From Gemmatimonadota bacterium (GTDB lineage: Bacteria > Gemmatimonadota > Gemmatimonadetes > Longimicrobiales > Gaopeijiaceae), in contig JAUIEJ010000001.1 in the NCBI GenBank assembly GCA_030428885.1, positions 372,001 to 436,000 on the forward strand: 64,000 nt of DNA, read 5' to 3'. The notes beneath the pieces were generated by a model. That model searched no databases, was not told the origin of the DNA, and worked only from the letters and a program-made list of their open reading frames with translations. The translations under genes and the position numbers were made by a program. Below, one piece after another: positions 9,037-18,405 of this stretch. The first letter of the stretch is position 1. Every line of letters begins with the position of its first letter.

Positions 9037-10464
9037 ATGACGCTCCATTCCACTGCATCTTCGCCACCGCCTCGCGGCCTTCGCTCGAGGGGGCGCCGCA
9101 GCGCGTGCCTCGCCGGGGCCCTGGCGGCGGGGCTGATGGCCGCCGTCCCGGTGGCGGCTCAACACGAGTCCGACGCCCTGGTGGTGCCTCCCCTGCCTCT
9201 GGAGACCTTCCGCCTGGACAACGGACTTCGGGTGGTGGTGTCGGAGGACCACTCGACGCCCATCGTGGCCGTGGAGATGTGGTACCACGTGGGGAGCGCC
9301 CACGAACCCGAGGGCCGATCCGGCTTCGCCCATCTCTTCGAGCACCTGGCCTTCGAAGACACCGAAGGCATGGCCGACGGCGACTTCGCCCGCCTCATCA
9401 CCCGGGCCGGCGGAGTCTACAACGGGGCCACCGATGCCGATCGCACGGCGTTCCACGAGGTCCTTCCGTCCAATCGGGTCAACCTGGCCCTCTGGAGTCA
9501 CGCCGAGCGCATGGCGCGGCTCCGGGTGGGAGAAGACGACTTCGTCACCCAGCGGGAGGTGGTCAAGGAGGAGCGACGGCTGCGGGTGGACAACCAGCCC
9601 TACGCCGCGTCTCGCCTCAGCGTCGACACCGTGGCCTTCCGGGACTACGCTCCCTACCGCCACAGCGTGGTGGGGTCCATGGACGACCTCGAGGCCGCCT
9701 CGGTGGATGACGCCCGGGACTTCTATCGGGACTTCTACGCGCCCAACCACGCCGTTCTGGTGGTGGTGGGCGACGTCCGGGCCCACGACGTCCGGGAGAT
9801 GGTGGAGGAGTACTTCGGCGACCTTCCCCGGGGGCCCGAACTGCCGGTCCTCCCCCCGGCACCTCCGACCCCCCGCACCGACGGGGAGCGGCGCCGCACC
9901 GAGACCGACCGTCTGGCCCAGTTGCCCCTGGTGTGGATGGCCTACACCCTCCCGCCCGCGGCCCACCCCGACCATCGCCCCCTGGCTCTCCTGACCCAGA
10001 TCCTGGCCACGGGCGAGTCGTCGCGACTCCGCCGTCGCATGGTGACCGAGGAGGGGGCGGCCCTGGACGTGGTGGCCCAGGTCGATCGCCGGACGCGGGC
10101 CGGGTTGTTTCTCCTGGGGGCGGCCCCCGTCGAAGGTGTGGGCGCGGAGCGGATCGAGGGACTCCTGGATGAAGAGATCGCCCGGGTCGCCGCCGAAGGC
10201 GTGACTCTGGCCGAGCTCGAAGCGGCCCGCAATCAACTCCTCACCGGCGCCGTCACCGAGCGCATGACGGTGGAGGGGAAGGCGGCCCTGCTTCAGCGCT
10301 ACGTCCTCTTCTACGGGTCGCCCGATCGGGTCAACCAGGATCCGGCGCGCTTCCACGAGGTGACGAGCGAGGACATCCGTCGCGTGGCCGCCGCCTACCT
10401 GGTGGCCGCCAACCGCACCGTGGTGGTGGTGGAACCTCCCCGGGCCGCGGGAGACGGGTGGTGA
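9037..10464 (+). CDS. M16 family zinc metallopeptidase (active subunit)
   Basis: A 475-residue secreted or periplasmic peptidase. The N terminus carries a long basic segment and a Sec signal ending PVAAQ near residue 42. The inverted zinc motif is intact: His 99, Glu 102 and His 103 in GFAHLFEHLAFE, followed by a Glu-rich EVVKEERR segment that fits the third ligand. The typical M16 second half is present (PYRHSVVGS, and VVVGDVRAHDV). It overlaps the next gene, which encodes an M16 protein lacking the zinc motif. The pair therefore looks like the two-subunit M16 arrangement of one catalytic and one non-catalytic partner. Confidence 0.93.
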   Translation: MTLHSTASSPPPRGLRSRGRRSACLAGALAAGLMAAVPVAAQHESDALVVPPLPLETFRLDNGLRVVVSEDHSTPIVAVEMWYHVGSAHEPEGRSGFAHLFEHLAFEDTEGMADGDFARLITRAGGVYNGATDADRTAFHEVLPSNRVNLALWSHAERMARLRVGEDDFVTQREVVKEERRLRVDNQPYAASRLSVDTVAFRDYAPYRHSVVGSMDDLEAASVDDARDFYRDFYAPNHAVLVVVGDVRAHDVREMVEEYFGDLPRGPELPVLPPAPPTPRTDGERRRTETDRLAQLPLVWMAYTLPPAAHPDHRPLALLTQILATGESSRLRRRMVTEEGAALDVVAQVDRRTRAGLFLLGAAPVEGVGAERIEGLLDEEIARVAAEGVTLAELEAARNQLLTGAVTERMTVEGKAALLQRYVLFYGSPDRVNQDPARFHEVTSEDIRRVAAAYLVAANRTVVVVEPPRAAGDGW

Positions 10465-12512
10465 GGGGCGTGGGCGTGGCGCTGGGCGCCATCCTCCTGG
10501 CGGCCGGGTGCGCCGCCGCCCAGGGGGGGCCGCCGCCGCCCCTTCCGGTGGAGGAGGTCGGATTCCCGCCGGTCCACGAATCGACCCTCTCCAGCGGGGC
10601 CCATCTGGTGGTGGTGCCCTGGTCCGAGGTGCCGTTCGTCACGGTCAACGTGGTGGTCCCGGGCGGGACCGTGGCCGACCCGGCGGGACGCGAAGGTACG
10701 GCGACGTTCGTGGCCCGACTGCTCCAGCGGGGCACCGGCTCCCGGTCGTTCGACGAGATCGCCGGGGCCCTGGATCGCCGGGGTATCTCCCTGGCCGCGG
10801 CGGCGGCCGAGGAGTGGACGACCATCAGCCTCAACGCCACCACTCCGGCTCTGGACGAGGGGCTGGAGATCCTGGCCGACATTCTCGTGGACCCGTCGTT
10901 TCCCGACGACCAGGTCGACCTCACTCGCACCCAGGCCCGCACCGGGCTCCAGGTGCAGTCCAGTCGCGCCGACGCCGTTGCCGACCGCGCCTTCACCCGC
11001 CGGCTGTACGGTGATCACCCCTACGGCCGCCTGGCCACGACCACGTCGGTATCGGCGGTGGAGCGCCAGGACCTCGTGGACTTCCACCGCCGGTGGTATC
11101 GCCCCGACGGCGCCGTGGTGGTGGTGGCGGGCGATGTGGATCCCGAGAGGGTGGCGCGGCGCCTGGACGCCGCGTTCCGGGGGTGGGAACCCGGATCGAA
11201 GCCCGACATCGACTTTCCCCGGGCCCCGGATCGGACCCGCCCCGAAGTGGTGGTGGTCCACCGGCCCGGCGCCGTCCAGGCCGAAATCCGGGTGGGGCAC
11301 CTCCTCATGGGCGGCGATGTGGAGGGGTGGGAAGACCTGGTGGTGGCCAACCAGATCCTGGGGGGTGGCCCGCCCGGGCGGTTGCAGCAGGTGCTGCGAG
11401 GCGCGCTGGGATACACCTACGACGCGCGCTCCGCGGTCACGCGGCAGCGGCGGCTCGGCGTGTTCCGCATCGCCACCGCGGCTCGGACCGAGGTGGTGGG
11501 GGCCACCGTGCAGGAGATCTTCGAGCAGGTGGAACGGCTCCGGACCCGGGCCATTCCCGGGTCCGAACTCTCCGACGAGGTGGCGTTTCTCGTGGGGTCG
11601 TTCCCCCGTTCGGTGGAGACGCCCCAGCAGGTGGCGGGGCAGCTCACCGAGTGGCGTCTCATCGGGGCGCCCGCCGACGCCCTGGAGTCGTATCGGGCCC
11701 GCATCGCCGCCGTGGACACGGCGCGGGCGCGGGCCGCTGCGGAGCGCTGGATTCGCCCCGAGCAGTTTCTCGTGGTGGTCTCGGGCGACGCGGCTCGCCT
11801 TCAGCCCCAGCTTCGGGCTCTGGGCGAGGTCCGGATCATCGACACCGAGGGGCGACCCCTGGGGTTGTCCGACCTGGGGGTGGGGCCGGCCAGCGAAGTC
11901 TTCGACCTCTCCCACCTCACCCCGGATACCCTGACGTACGACGTGGTGGTGGGGGGCGCCGTCCGGGGGAAGGCCACCCGGATCCTGGAGCCCCAGGACG
12001 GGGGATGGCGGTTCGCCAGCGTGATCCAGGCCGGCTTCCAGACCCTGGAGCAGGAGCTGGTGGTGGACGACGCCCTGGAAATGGTGTCGAGCCGGAACCG
12101 GATGGCGGCGCCCACGAAGGAGATGCAGGTGGAGACCCGCCGGGAGGGCGACCGGATCACCGGCCGCGCCATCATGGACGACGGCCCCCGGCCCGTGGAT
12201 CTCTCCGTGCCCCGGGGCGTGACCCTGTCCGACGGCCTCGAACTGGCCCTTTGGGGGTCCCGACTGGCGGTGGGCCGGGAGATCCGGCTTCCCGTGGCCG
12301 ACGTCCAGGAGGGCGTGGTGGAAACCGTGGTTCTCCGGGTCGAGGAGCGCACCGAGATCTCCGTGCCGGCGGGCACTTTCGACGTCTTCCGCGTGTCGGT
12401 CTCGGGCCGGGACCCCCAGACGATCTACGTCCGGGCCCAGGGGCCCCACGTACCCATTCGCATGGAATCGGCGTCCCGGCCCATCGCCCTGGAGTTGGCG
12501 TCGGGAGGGTGA
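10461..12512 (+). CDS. M16-family non-catalytic partner, lipoprotein with C-terminal extension
   Basis: About 683 residues. GTG at 10461 is chosen because it overlaps the upstream TGA by four bases and has GGAG seven bases upstream; GTG at 10458 is the alternative. A lipobox (ILLAAGC) suggests membrane anchoring. The M16 fold is recognisable (SRADAVADRAF, HPYGRLATTTS, VVAGDVDPERVARRL), but the zinc site is replaced by GTATFVARLLQRG, so there is no HxxEH. After about residue 480 comes a beta-rich region of about 200 residues (LTYDVVVGGAVRGKATRI, FDVFRVSVSGRDPQT) resembling DUF3108-like domains. It is probably the structural partner of the preceding peptidase. Confidence 0.85.
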   Translation: MRGVGVALGAILLAAGCAAAQGGPPPPLPVEEVGFPPVHESTLSSGAHLVVVPWSEVPFVTVNVVVPGGTVADPAGREGTATFVARLLQRGTGSRSFDEIAGALDRRGISLAAAAAEEWTTISLNATTPALDEGLEILADILVDPSFPDDQVDLTRTQARTGLQVQSSRADAVADRAFTRRLYGDHPYGRLATTTSVSAVERQDLVDFHRRWYRPDGAVVVVAGDVDPERVARRLDAAFRGWEPGSKPDIDFPRAPDRTRPEVVVVHRPGAVQAEIRVGHLLMGGDVEGWEDLVVANQILGGGPPGRLQQVLRGALGYTYDARSAVTRQRRLGVFRIATAARTEVVGATVQEIFEQVERLRTRAIPGSELSDEVAFLVGSFPRSVETPQQVAGQLTEWRLIGAPADALESYRARIAAVDTARARAAAERWIRPEQFLVVVSGDAARLQPQLRALGEVRIIDTEGRPLGLSDLGVGPASEVFDLSHLTPDTLTYDVVVGGAVRGKATRILEPQDGGWRFASVIQAGFQTLEQELVVDDALEMVSSRNRMAAPTKEMQVETRREGDRITGRAIMDDGPRPVDLSVPRGVTLSDGLELALWGSRLAVGREIRLPVADVQEGVVETVVLRVEERTEISVPAGTFDVFRVSVSGRDPQTIYVRAQGPHVPIRMESASRPIALELASGG

Positions 12513-12595
12513 GAGGCGTTCCCCGGGTCTCGGTGCTGCTCCCGGCGCGGGGAGCGAGCCCCGGCGAACCCCGGGGGCACCCGGACTCGTCTAAC

Positions 12596-12605
12596 GTTGT
12601 ACAAC
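12596..12605. repeat. perfect 10-base palindrome GTTGTACAAC
   Basis: A perfect palindrome in the 145-base gap before the TolB-like gene, about 52 bases before its start. It looks like a dimeric regulator site, and TAACGT boxes lie on both sides. No regulator can be assigned. Confidence 0.4.
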
Positions 12606-12657
12606 CGAGTAACGTCTCATCGGTGCCCCCCCGGAACCGTCTGCCCCGCGCCACTGC

Positions 12658-14706
12658 ATGGACCCCCGTCCCCCGACGTCCAAACTGGGCCGTTTCTTCG
12701 CCGAGCTTCGGCGACGGCACGTGGTGCGCGTGGCCATCGCCTACGCCGCCGCCGGGTTCGTCCTGCTCCAGACGGCCGAGATCGTGCTGCCCGCGTTCCT
12801 TCCGGGGTTCGAGGCCGATGCGGCGCTCCGGATCGTGGTGGTGGGCTTCCTCCTGCTGTTTCCGGTGGTGGTGGCTCTGGCGTGGGTCTACGAGATCACA
12901 CCCCAGGGCATCCGGTCCATGGAGTCGCTGGACGCCGAAGCCGGTCGCCAGGCCTCGGGGCGGGCCCTCCCCCGGGTGGCCCTCCTTCTCTTCGCCGTGG
13001 TCACCGCCGGAGGCGCCGGGCTGACCTGGTTCGACAAGGAAGCCGAGGAGCTCGCCGAGGTGGAACAGGCCCTCGAGGCCCGTCGGGCGGCCCGCACCAT
13101 GCCCTTCGTCTCGGCCACCACCACCGATGCCAGCGGCCCCATCCGCTCCCTGGCCGTGCTGCCCCTGGACGATTTCGGGGCCGCCGACGAGGACGCCTGG
13201 TTCGCCGCGGCCATGCACGAGTCCATCATCTCGCAGTTGAGCCAGCTCGGGACCGTGCGGGTCATTTCCCGCACCACCGTGGACGCGTACCAGCGCGAGG
13301 GGAAGTCGGTCACCGCCGTGGGGCAGGACCTGGGCGTGGACGCCGTGGTGGAGGGGTCGGTGTTTCACGGCGATGGCGCCGTGCGGATCACCGTCCAGCT
13401 CATCCACGCCGCGTCCGACACCCACCTCTGGGCCCGGGACTACGAGCGGGAGTTGGCCGACGTGCTGGCCCTCCAGCGGGACGTGGCCACAGCCATCGCC
13501 GGCGAGATCGAGACCCGGCTGGGCACCGGCGCACCGGAGACCGAGCTGCTCCGTACGGCCGATGCCGACCTCCCGGCACCGACCGGGACCGACGCCGCCG
13601 AAGGCCAGACGGCGTCGGAGACCGGTGTAGCGATCCCCGCCCCGCCCCCGGCGCCGGTGGCCCCCGAGGTCCAGGAAGCCGTCATGCGGGGGCGCTTCGC
13701 CCTCCGGGAGGGAACCGCCGGAGACGACGAGGAGGCGGAACGCCAGTTCCTCACGGCGCTGGAGCGGGACTCCACCTTCGTTCCGGCCCTCACCGGGCTG
13801 GCGGGGGTGCACCTGATCCGGGGTCTGGACGACTCGGGAAGCGGCGCCCTGGCTCAGCTCGTGGACGCCCGCGAACTCGCCGTGCGCGCCGTGCGGCGGG
13901 ATTCCAGCTCCGTCGAGGCCCGGGAAGTCCTGGCCTCCGCCGAGGAGGCGCTGGCCGAGTACGGCTCCAAGATGGCCGATTTCGCCGCCGAGATCGGCAC
14001 CCAGGCCCGGGTGATCCGCATGGGCGGCGACTCGGTCATGTTCGTCATGGCCGGCGACACCACCTGGTTCGACCGGGGCGAGGCTCCCACGGCCTCGGCC
14101 ACCGAGATGGGTCGCATGATCCAGGTGGCCATGGCCAACGACGACGAGGCGGGCGGTTCGGTCTCCGACGAGTTCCGCTCCATCGTGCGCCTGGAGATCG
14201 GGGGTCGGTACGACGCGGCCCTGGTCCGGGCCCAGTCGGCCCTGGGGCGGTTCCCCGAGGAACCGATTCTCTGGGACGCCGTGGAACGCCTCAGCGTGGT
14301 GAACGGAGATCTGGACTCGGCCGTGGAACTTCGGGAGGCGCGCACCGCCCAGGGGGCCGTGGCCTCTCTCGGGCCCGGAGCCGACGAACTGGCCCGGCGG
14401 GTGGACGACGACGGGGTGGCGGGCTACTGGGCCTGGAAGCTCGACGAACTCGACGCCCGGGAGGCCGCCGGGACCCCCGTTTCGCCGGTGGAGCGGGCCG
14501 CGGCCCACTCGGCGCTGGGGCAGGTGGACGAGGCGCTGGCCCTTCTCGAGGAGGCCGTGCGGGCCCGGGATCCCCGCCTGGCGTCGCTCCGGACCGACCC
14601 GGTCTGGGACCCCCTCCGTCCCGACGATCGCTTCAAGGCCTTCCTGCGTTCCCTGGGACCCCGGGGACGCCCCCCCACCCGCGCGCCCCGAGGCGGGGTG
14701 CGCTGA
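12658..14706 (+). CDS. membrane protein with TolB-like domain and TPR-like C terminus
   Basis: A 682-residue protein. After a basic N terminus (FFAELRRRHVVRVAIAYAA) there are about three hydrophobic segments (residues 25-50, 60-82 and 100-122). Then comes a TolB-like domain of the COG5616 type: SLAVLPLDDFGAADEDAWFA, VRVISRTTVDAYQ, LGVDAVVEGSV and HLWARDYEREL. The C-terminal half is helical and Ala/Glu-rich with TPR-like repeats (ALERDSTFVPALTGLAGVHL). In the family this region often follows a kinase or cyclase domain, which is absent here. It is likely an inner-membrane signalling or scaffold protein. The gene is monocistronic, and the gyrA promoter follows it. Confidence 0.75.
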   Translation: MDPRPPTSKLGRFFAELRRRHVVRVAIAYAAAGFVLLQTAEIVLPAFLPGFEADAALRIVVVGFLLLFPVVVALAWVYEITPQGIRSMESLDAEAGRQASGRALPRVALLLFAVVTAGGAGLTWFDKEAEELAEVEQALEARRAARTMPFVSATTTDASGPIRSLAVLPLDDFGAADEDAWFAAAMHESIISQLSQLGTVRVISRTTVDAYQREGKSVTAVGQDLGVDAVVEGSVFHGDGAVRITVQLIHAASDTHLWARDYERELADVLALQRDVATAIAGEIETRLGTGAPETELLRTADADLPAPTGTDAAEGQTASETGVAIPAPPPAPVAPEVQEAVMRGRFALREGTAGDDEEAERQFLTALERDSTFVPALTGLAGVHLIRGLDDSGSGALAQLVDARELAVRAVRRDSSSVEAREVLASAEEALAEYGSKMADFAAEIGTQARVIRMGGDSVMFVMAGDTTWFDRGEAPTASATEMGRMIQVAMANDDEAGGSVSDEFRSIVRLEIGGRYDAALVRAQSALGRFPEEPILWDAVERLSVVNGDLDSAVELREARTAQGAVASLGPGADELARRVDDDGVAGYWAWKLDELDAREAAGTPVSPVERAAAHSALGQVDEALALLEEAVRARDPRLASLRTDPVWDPLRPDDRFKAFLRSLGPRGRPPTRAPRGGVR

Positions 14707-14729
14707 CCCGTTCGCAGGGCCCAGCACGG

Positions 14730-14759
14730 TTGCTGTAAGCCCCCGTCCGGCGTTATTTT
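14730..14759 (+). promoter_or_regulatory. gyrA promoter
   Basis: TTGCTG at 14730-14735 and TATTTT at 14754-14759 are separated by 18 bases, in an AT-richer pocket. The start of transcription would be near 14766, leaving a leader of roughly 98 bases before the gyrA ATG. Confidence 0.55.
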
Positions 14760-14770
14760 CCGCGGGTTTT

Positions 14771-14785
14771 CGGCCCTTCGGGCCG
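14771..14785 (+). other. stem-loop in gyrA leader
   Basis: CGGCCC, loop TTC, GGGCCG forms a perfect six-pair stem right at the expected 5' end of the gyrA mRNA. It may stabilise the transcript; no riboswitch or attenuator is recognised. Confidence 0.4.
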
Positions 14786-14863
14786 GGGTCTCCCACACCT
14801 GTTTCGCAGGACCCTCCGGGGGGTGGCTGACGGCTGCCCCCACTCGCCAGGCAAGGACCGGGG

Positions 14864-17437
14864 ATGGCCGACGATACCGAACTGCCCACCGACGACGAGC
14901 AGCCCACGGAAGAAGGGGGCGGTCAGCGCGTTCTGACCCGCCTTCTCGAAGACGAGATGCGGGAGTCGTTCATCGACTATTCGATGAGCGTCATCGTCCA
15001 GCGGGCCCTTCCCGACGTGCGCGACGGGCTCAAGCCCGTGCACCGCCGGATTCTCTACGCCATGTCGGAGCTGTCCCTCACCCCGGGGCGCCCGTACAAG
15101 AAGTCGGCCACCGTGGTGGGTGACGTCCTGGGGAAATACCACCCCCACGGCGACAGCGCGGTCTACGACTCCATGGTGCGCATGGTGCAGGACTTCTCCC
15201 TGCGCTACCCCCTCGTGGACGGCCAGGGCAACTTCGGGTCCATCGACGGAGACTCGGCGGCGGCGTATCGGTACACCGAGGCGCGGCTGACCCGGCTCGC
15301 CACCGAGCTTCTGGAGGACATCGACAAGGACACCGTCGACTACGTCCCGAACTTCGATGGGCAGAAGACCGAGCCCACGGTGCTGCCGGCCAAGGTGCCC
15401 AACCTGTTGATCAACGGGTCCAGCGGCATTGCCGTGGGCATGGCCACCAACATCCCGCCCCACAACCTCCGGGAGGTGGTGGACGCCTGCATCGCCCTCA
15501 TCGACGACCCCGAGCTTCCCCAGGAAGCCCTCGAGGCCATCGTGAAGGGCCCGGACTTCCCCACGGGGGGCATGGTGTGCGGGCGGCAGGGCATCGTCGA
15601 CGCGTATCGCACGGGGCGCGGACGGGTGGTCATGCGGGCCCAGACCCACATGGAGGAGCACGAGCGGGGCGAACGCATCATCGTCACCGAGCTGCCGTTC
15701 ATGGTGAACAAGGCGCGGCTCGTGGAGCAGATCGCCCAGCTCGTCCGGGACAAGAAGCTCGAGAGCATCCGGGACCTCCGGGACGAGTCCGATCGCGACG
15801 GCATGCGCATCGTCATCGAGCTCAAGCGCGACGCCGTGCCGTACGTGGTGCTGAACCGGCTGTTCAAGCACACCCAGATGCAGTCGACGTTCGGCACGAT
15901 CCTCCTCGCCCTGGTCGACGGCGTGCCCCGGGTCCTGACCCTGCGGCAGATCCTGAAGTACTTCCTGGAACACCGCCACGAAGTGGTGGTGCGCCGCAGC
16001 GAGTTCGATCTGGCCAAGGCGAAGGACCGGGAGCACATCCTGGAGGGGCTCAAGATCGCCGTCGACAACATCGACGAGGTGATCCGCATCATCCGGGGGT
16101 CCCGGGACACCGACGAGGCGTCGGAGACGCTGCAGGAGCGGTTCGGCCTCTCGGATCGGCAGGCCAAGGCGATCCTGGACATGCGCCTCGCCCGCCTCAC
16201 GGGCCTGGAGATGGAGAAGCTCGACGAGGAGCTCACCCAGGTTCGGGCCACCATCGCCGAGCTGGAAGGCATTCTGGGGTCCCGGGAACGGCGCATGTCC
16301 ATCATCGCCGAGGAACTCCACGCCATGGCCGACACCCATGGCAACGAACGCCGCACCGAGATCGCCGGTTCGGTGGGCGACTTCAACATGGAGGACCTGA
16401 TCCCCGACGACGACATGGTCATCACCGTGTCGCGCCAGGGATACATCAAGCGTCAGTCCGTGGACACCTACCGGGCCCAGCGCCGAGGGGGTCGGGGACT
16501 CCGGGGCATGACCACGAAGGACGAGGACTGGATCGAGCACATCTTCTCGGCATCGGCCCACGACACCCTCATGATCTTCACCCGCCAGGGCCAGTGCTAC
16601 TGGCTCAAGGTGTGGCAGATTCCCGAGGGGAGTCGTCAGAGTCGGGGCCGTCCCATCGTCAACCTCGTGAGCATGGGCAAGGAGGAGGAGTTGGCGGCGG
16701 TGGTGCCGGTGCGGGAGTTCGCCGAAGACCGGTTCCTGCTCTTCGCCACCCGGCAGGGCAAGATCAAGAAGAGCGCACTGGCCGCGTACGGAAACGTGCG
16801 GTCGGTGGGCCTCAACGCCATCAACATCCGGGACGGCGACACCCTCATCGACGTTCAGATCGTCGATCCCGACGCCCAGGTGGTGCTGGCCACGCGCAAG
16901 GGCATGGCGATCCGGTTCCCCGAAGACGATGCCCGCCCCATGGGCCGGGCCACCGAGGGCGTCCGGGGCATCAACCTCCGGGACGGCGACCACGTGATCG
17001 GCATGGTGGTGACCCGGGAGGACGCCAATCTCCTGGTGGTCACCGAGCGGGGCATGGGCAAGCGCACCGACGTGGACGCCTACCGCCTCCAGGGGCGGGG
17101 CGGCTACGGCGTGATCAACGTGAAGGTCACCGACAAGACCGGTGAGGTGGTGGCCATCAAGGCCGTCACCGACGACGAGCAGCTCATGGTCATCACCCGC
17201 AACGGCGTGGTGAACCGTCAGGCGGTGTCGGAGATCCGCACCATCGGCAGGGCCACCCAGGGCGTCCGCCTCATCAATCTGGACGACGGCGACACCGTGG
17301 TGGACGTGGCCCGGGTCGTGGTGGAGGACGAGGACGAGGAGGAAGGCGGCGAGGGCGAGGGCGGAGGCGCCGAGGGCGGCGAGGCCCTGGAGGGTGAGGC
17401 CGAAGCCGGGCCCGACGGAGAGGACTCCGAGGCGTGA
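14864..17437 (+). CDS. gyrA: DNA gyrase subunit A
   Basis: 857 residues. The breakage-reunion core has the [20 protein letters not shown] segment with the catalytic Tyr in [13 protein letters not shown]. The C-terminal domain carries the gyrase box RRGGRG, which separates it from ParC. The quinolone-resistance region reads [12 protein letters not shown], with the Ser and Asp of susceptible enzymes. The N terminus is short and acidic, and the C-terminal tail (last 40 residues) is almost only Glu, Gly, Ala and Asp. The ATG at 14864 is preceded by a GGACCGGGG stretch. It is the first gene of a four-gene operon, overlapping the threonine dehydratase by four bases. Confidence 0.97.
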   Translation: MADDTELPTDDEQPTEEGGGQRVLTRLLEDEMRESFIDYSMSVIVQRALPDVRDGLKPVHRRILYAMSELSLTPGRPYKKSATVVGDVLGKYHPHGDSAVYDSMVRMVQDFSLRYPLVDGQGNFGSIDGDSAAAYRYTEARLTRLATELLEDIDKDTVDYVPNFDGQKTEPTVLPAKVPNLLINGSSGIAVGMATNIPPHNLREVVDACIALIDDPELPQEALEAIVKGPDFPTGGMVCGRQGIVDAYRTGRGRVVMRAQTHMEEHERGERIIVTELPFMVNKARLVEQIAQLVRDKKLESIRDLRDESDRDGMRIVIELKRDAVPYVVLNRLFKHTQMQSTFGTILLALVDGVPRVLTLRQILKYFLEHRHEVVVRRSEFDLAKAKDREHILEGLKIAVDNIDEVIRIIRGSRDTDEASETLQERFGLSDRQAKAILDMRLARLTGLEMEKLDEELTQVRATIAELEGILGSRERRMSIIAEELHAMADTHGNERRTEIAGSVGDFNMEDLIPDDDMVITVSRQGYIKRQSVDTYRAQRRGGRGLRGMTTKDEDWIEHIFSASAHDTLMIFTRQGQCYWLKVWQIPEGSRQSRGRPIVNLVSMGKEEELAAVVPVREFAEDRFLLFATRQGKIKKSALAAYGNVRSVGLNAINIRDGDTLIDVQIVDPDAQVVLATRKGMAIRFPEDDARPMGRATEGVRGINLRDGDHVIGMVVTREDANLLVVTERGMGKRTDVDAYRLQGRGGYGVINVKVTDKTGEVVAIKAVTDDEQLMVITRNGVVNRQAVSEIRTIGRATQGVRLINLDDGDTVVDVARVVVEDEDEEEGGEGEGGGAEGGEALEGEAEAGPDGEDSEA

Positions 17438-18405
17438 GCGACCGGCCGGCGCCTCTGGTCGGACTCGACGAGATCCGGGCGGCTGCCGCCCGGATCGACG
17501 GGCTGGTGGTGCGCACGCCCCTCCTGCCCTCTCCCGAGTTGACCGAGGCCACCGGGGCCGCGGAGGTCCGCCTGAAGTGCGAGAACCTCCAGCGGGCCGG
17601 CGCCTTCAAGGCCCGGGGCGGGGCCAACTACGTGGCCCAGCTTCCCGACGAGGAGGTGGCCCGGGGCATCATCACCTACTCGTCGGGAAACCACGCCCAG
17701 GCCGTGGCCCTGGCGGCCCGACTTCGGGGGGTGCGTGCCGTGGTGGTCATGCCCACCACCGCGCCGGCGGTGAAGGTGGAGGGGGCGCGGCGGCTCGGGG
17801 CCGAGGTGATCTTCGAGGGCACCACCTCCCTGGAGCGGAAGCGCCGGGCCGAGGCGGTGGCCGCGGAGCAGGGATTGGCCATGATCCCCCCCTTCGACGA
17901 TCCCCGGATCATCGCCGGGCAGGGCACGGTGGGTCTGGAGATCGTGGACGACTGGCCCGAGGTGGACATGGTCCTGGCCCCCGTGGGCGGAGGGGGCCTG
18001 GCGTCGGGTGTGTCGGCGGCGGTTCGGCGCCTCCGCCCCGAGGCTCGGATCCTCTGCGTGGAGCCCGAGGGGGGCGCCTCCATGAAGGCCGCCCTGGCGG
18101 CCGGGGGCCCCGTGACCCTCGACGGCACCGCGTCCATCGCAGACGGGCTCCTTCCCGTGCGGGCCGGTGATCTCACCTGGCGCCATCTGTCCGAGCTGGC
18201 CGACGGCGTGGTCACCGTCACCGACGACGCCATTCGCGACGCGACCCGGTTCCTCCTCCACCGGCACCGTCTCGTGGTGGAGTTTTCGGGCGCGGCCACG
18301 GTGGCGGCGCTCCGGAGCGGCCGGGTCGACGTGAAGGGCCGACGGGTGGTGGCGATCCTCAGCGGCGGCAACCTCGACCCGTCGTTCCTCCCGGACCTGG
18401 CGTGA
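17434..18405 (+). CDS. threonine/serine dehydratase (PLP-dependent, no ACT domain)
   Basis: A 323-residue fold-type II PLP enzyme that would deaminate L-threonine to 2-oxobutanoate (or L-serine to pyruvate). Lys 59 in [10 protein letters not shown] is the Schiff-base lysine, SSGNHAQ is the substrate loop, and GGGGLASG binds the PLP phosphate. The length and the lack of a C-terminal regulatory domain fit catabolic or short biosynthetic forms rather than full-length IlvA. The GTG start overlaps the gyrA stop by four bases, and its own stop overlaps the PHP-like gene by four bases. Serine racemase-like activity cannot be excluded. Confidence 0.88.
   Translation: MSDRPAPLVGLDEIRAAAARIDGLVVRTPLLPSPELTEATGAAEVRLKCENLQRAGAFKARGGANYVAQLPDEEVARGIITYSSGNHAQAVALAARLRGVRAVVVMPTTAPAVKVEGARRLGAEVIFEGTTSLERKRRAEAVAAEQGLAMIPPFDDPRIIAGQGTVGLEIVDDWPEVDMVLAPVGGGGLASGVSAAVRRLRPEARILCVEPEGGASMKAALAAGGPVTLDGTASIADGLLPVRAGDLTWRHLSELADGVVTVTDDAIRDATRFLLHRHRLVVEFSGAATVAALRSGRVDVKGRRVVAILSGGNLDPSFLPDLA

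Noticed and set aside
14753-16993. Long minus-strand frame opposite gyrA
   Set aside because: Composition is His/Val/Asp-rich without any family motif, and gyrA is certain on the other strand.
14864-17437. Possible quinolone-resistance allele or ParC
   Set aside because: The QRDR keeps the susceptible Ser and Asp, and the RRGGRG box identifies gyrase rather than ParC.
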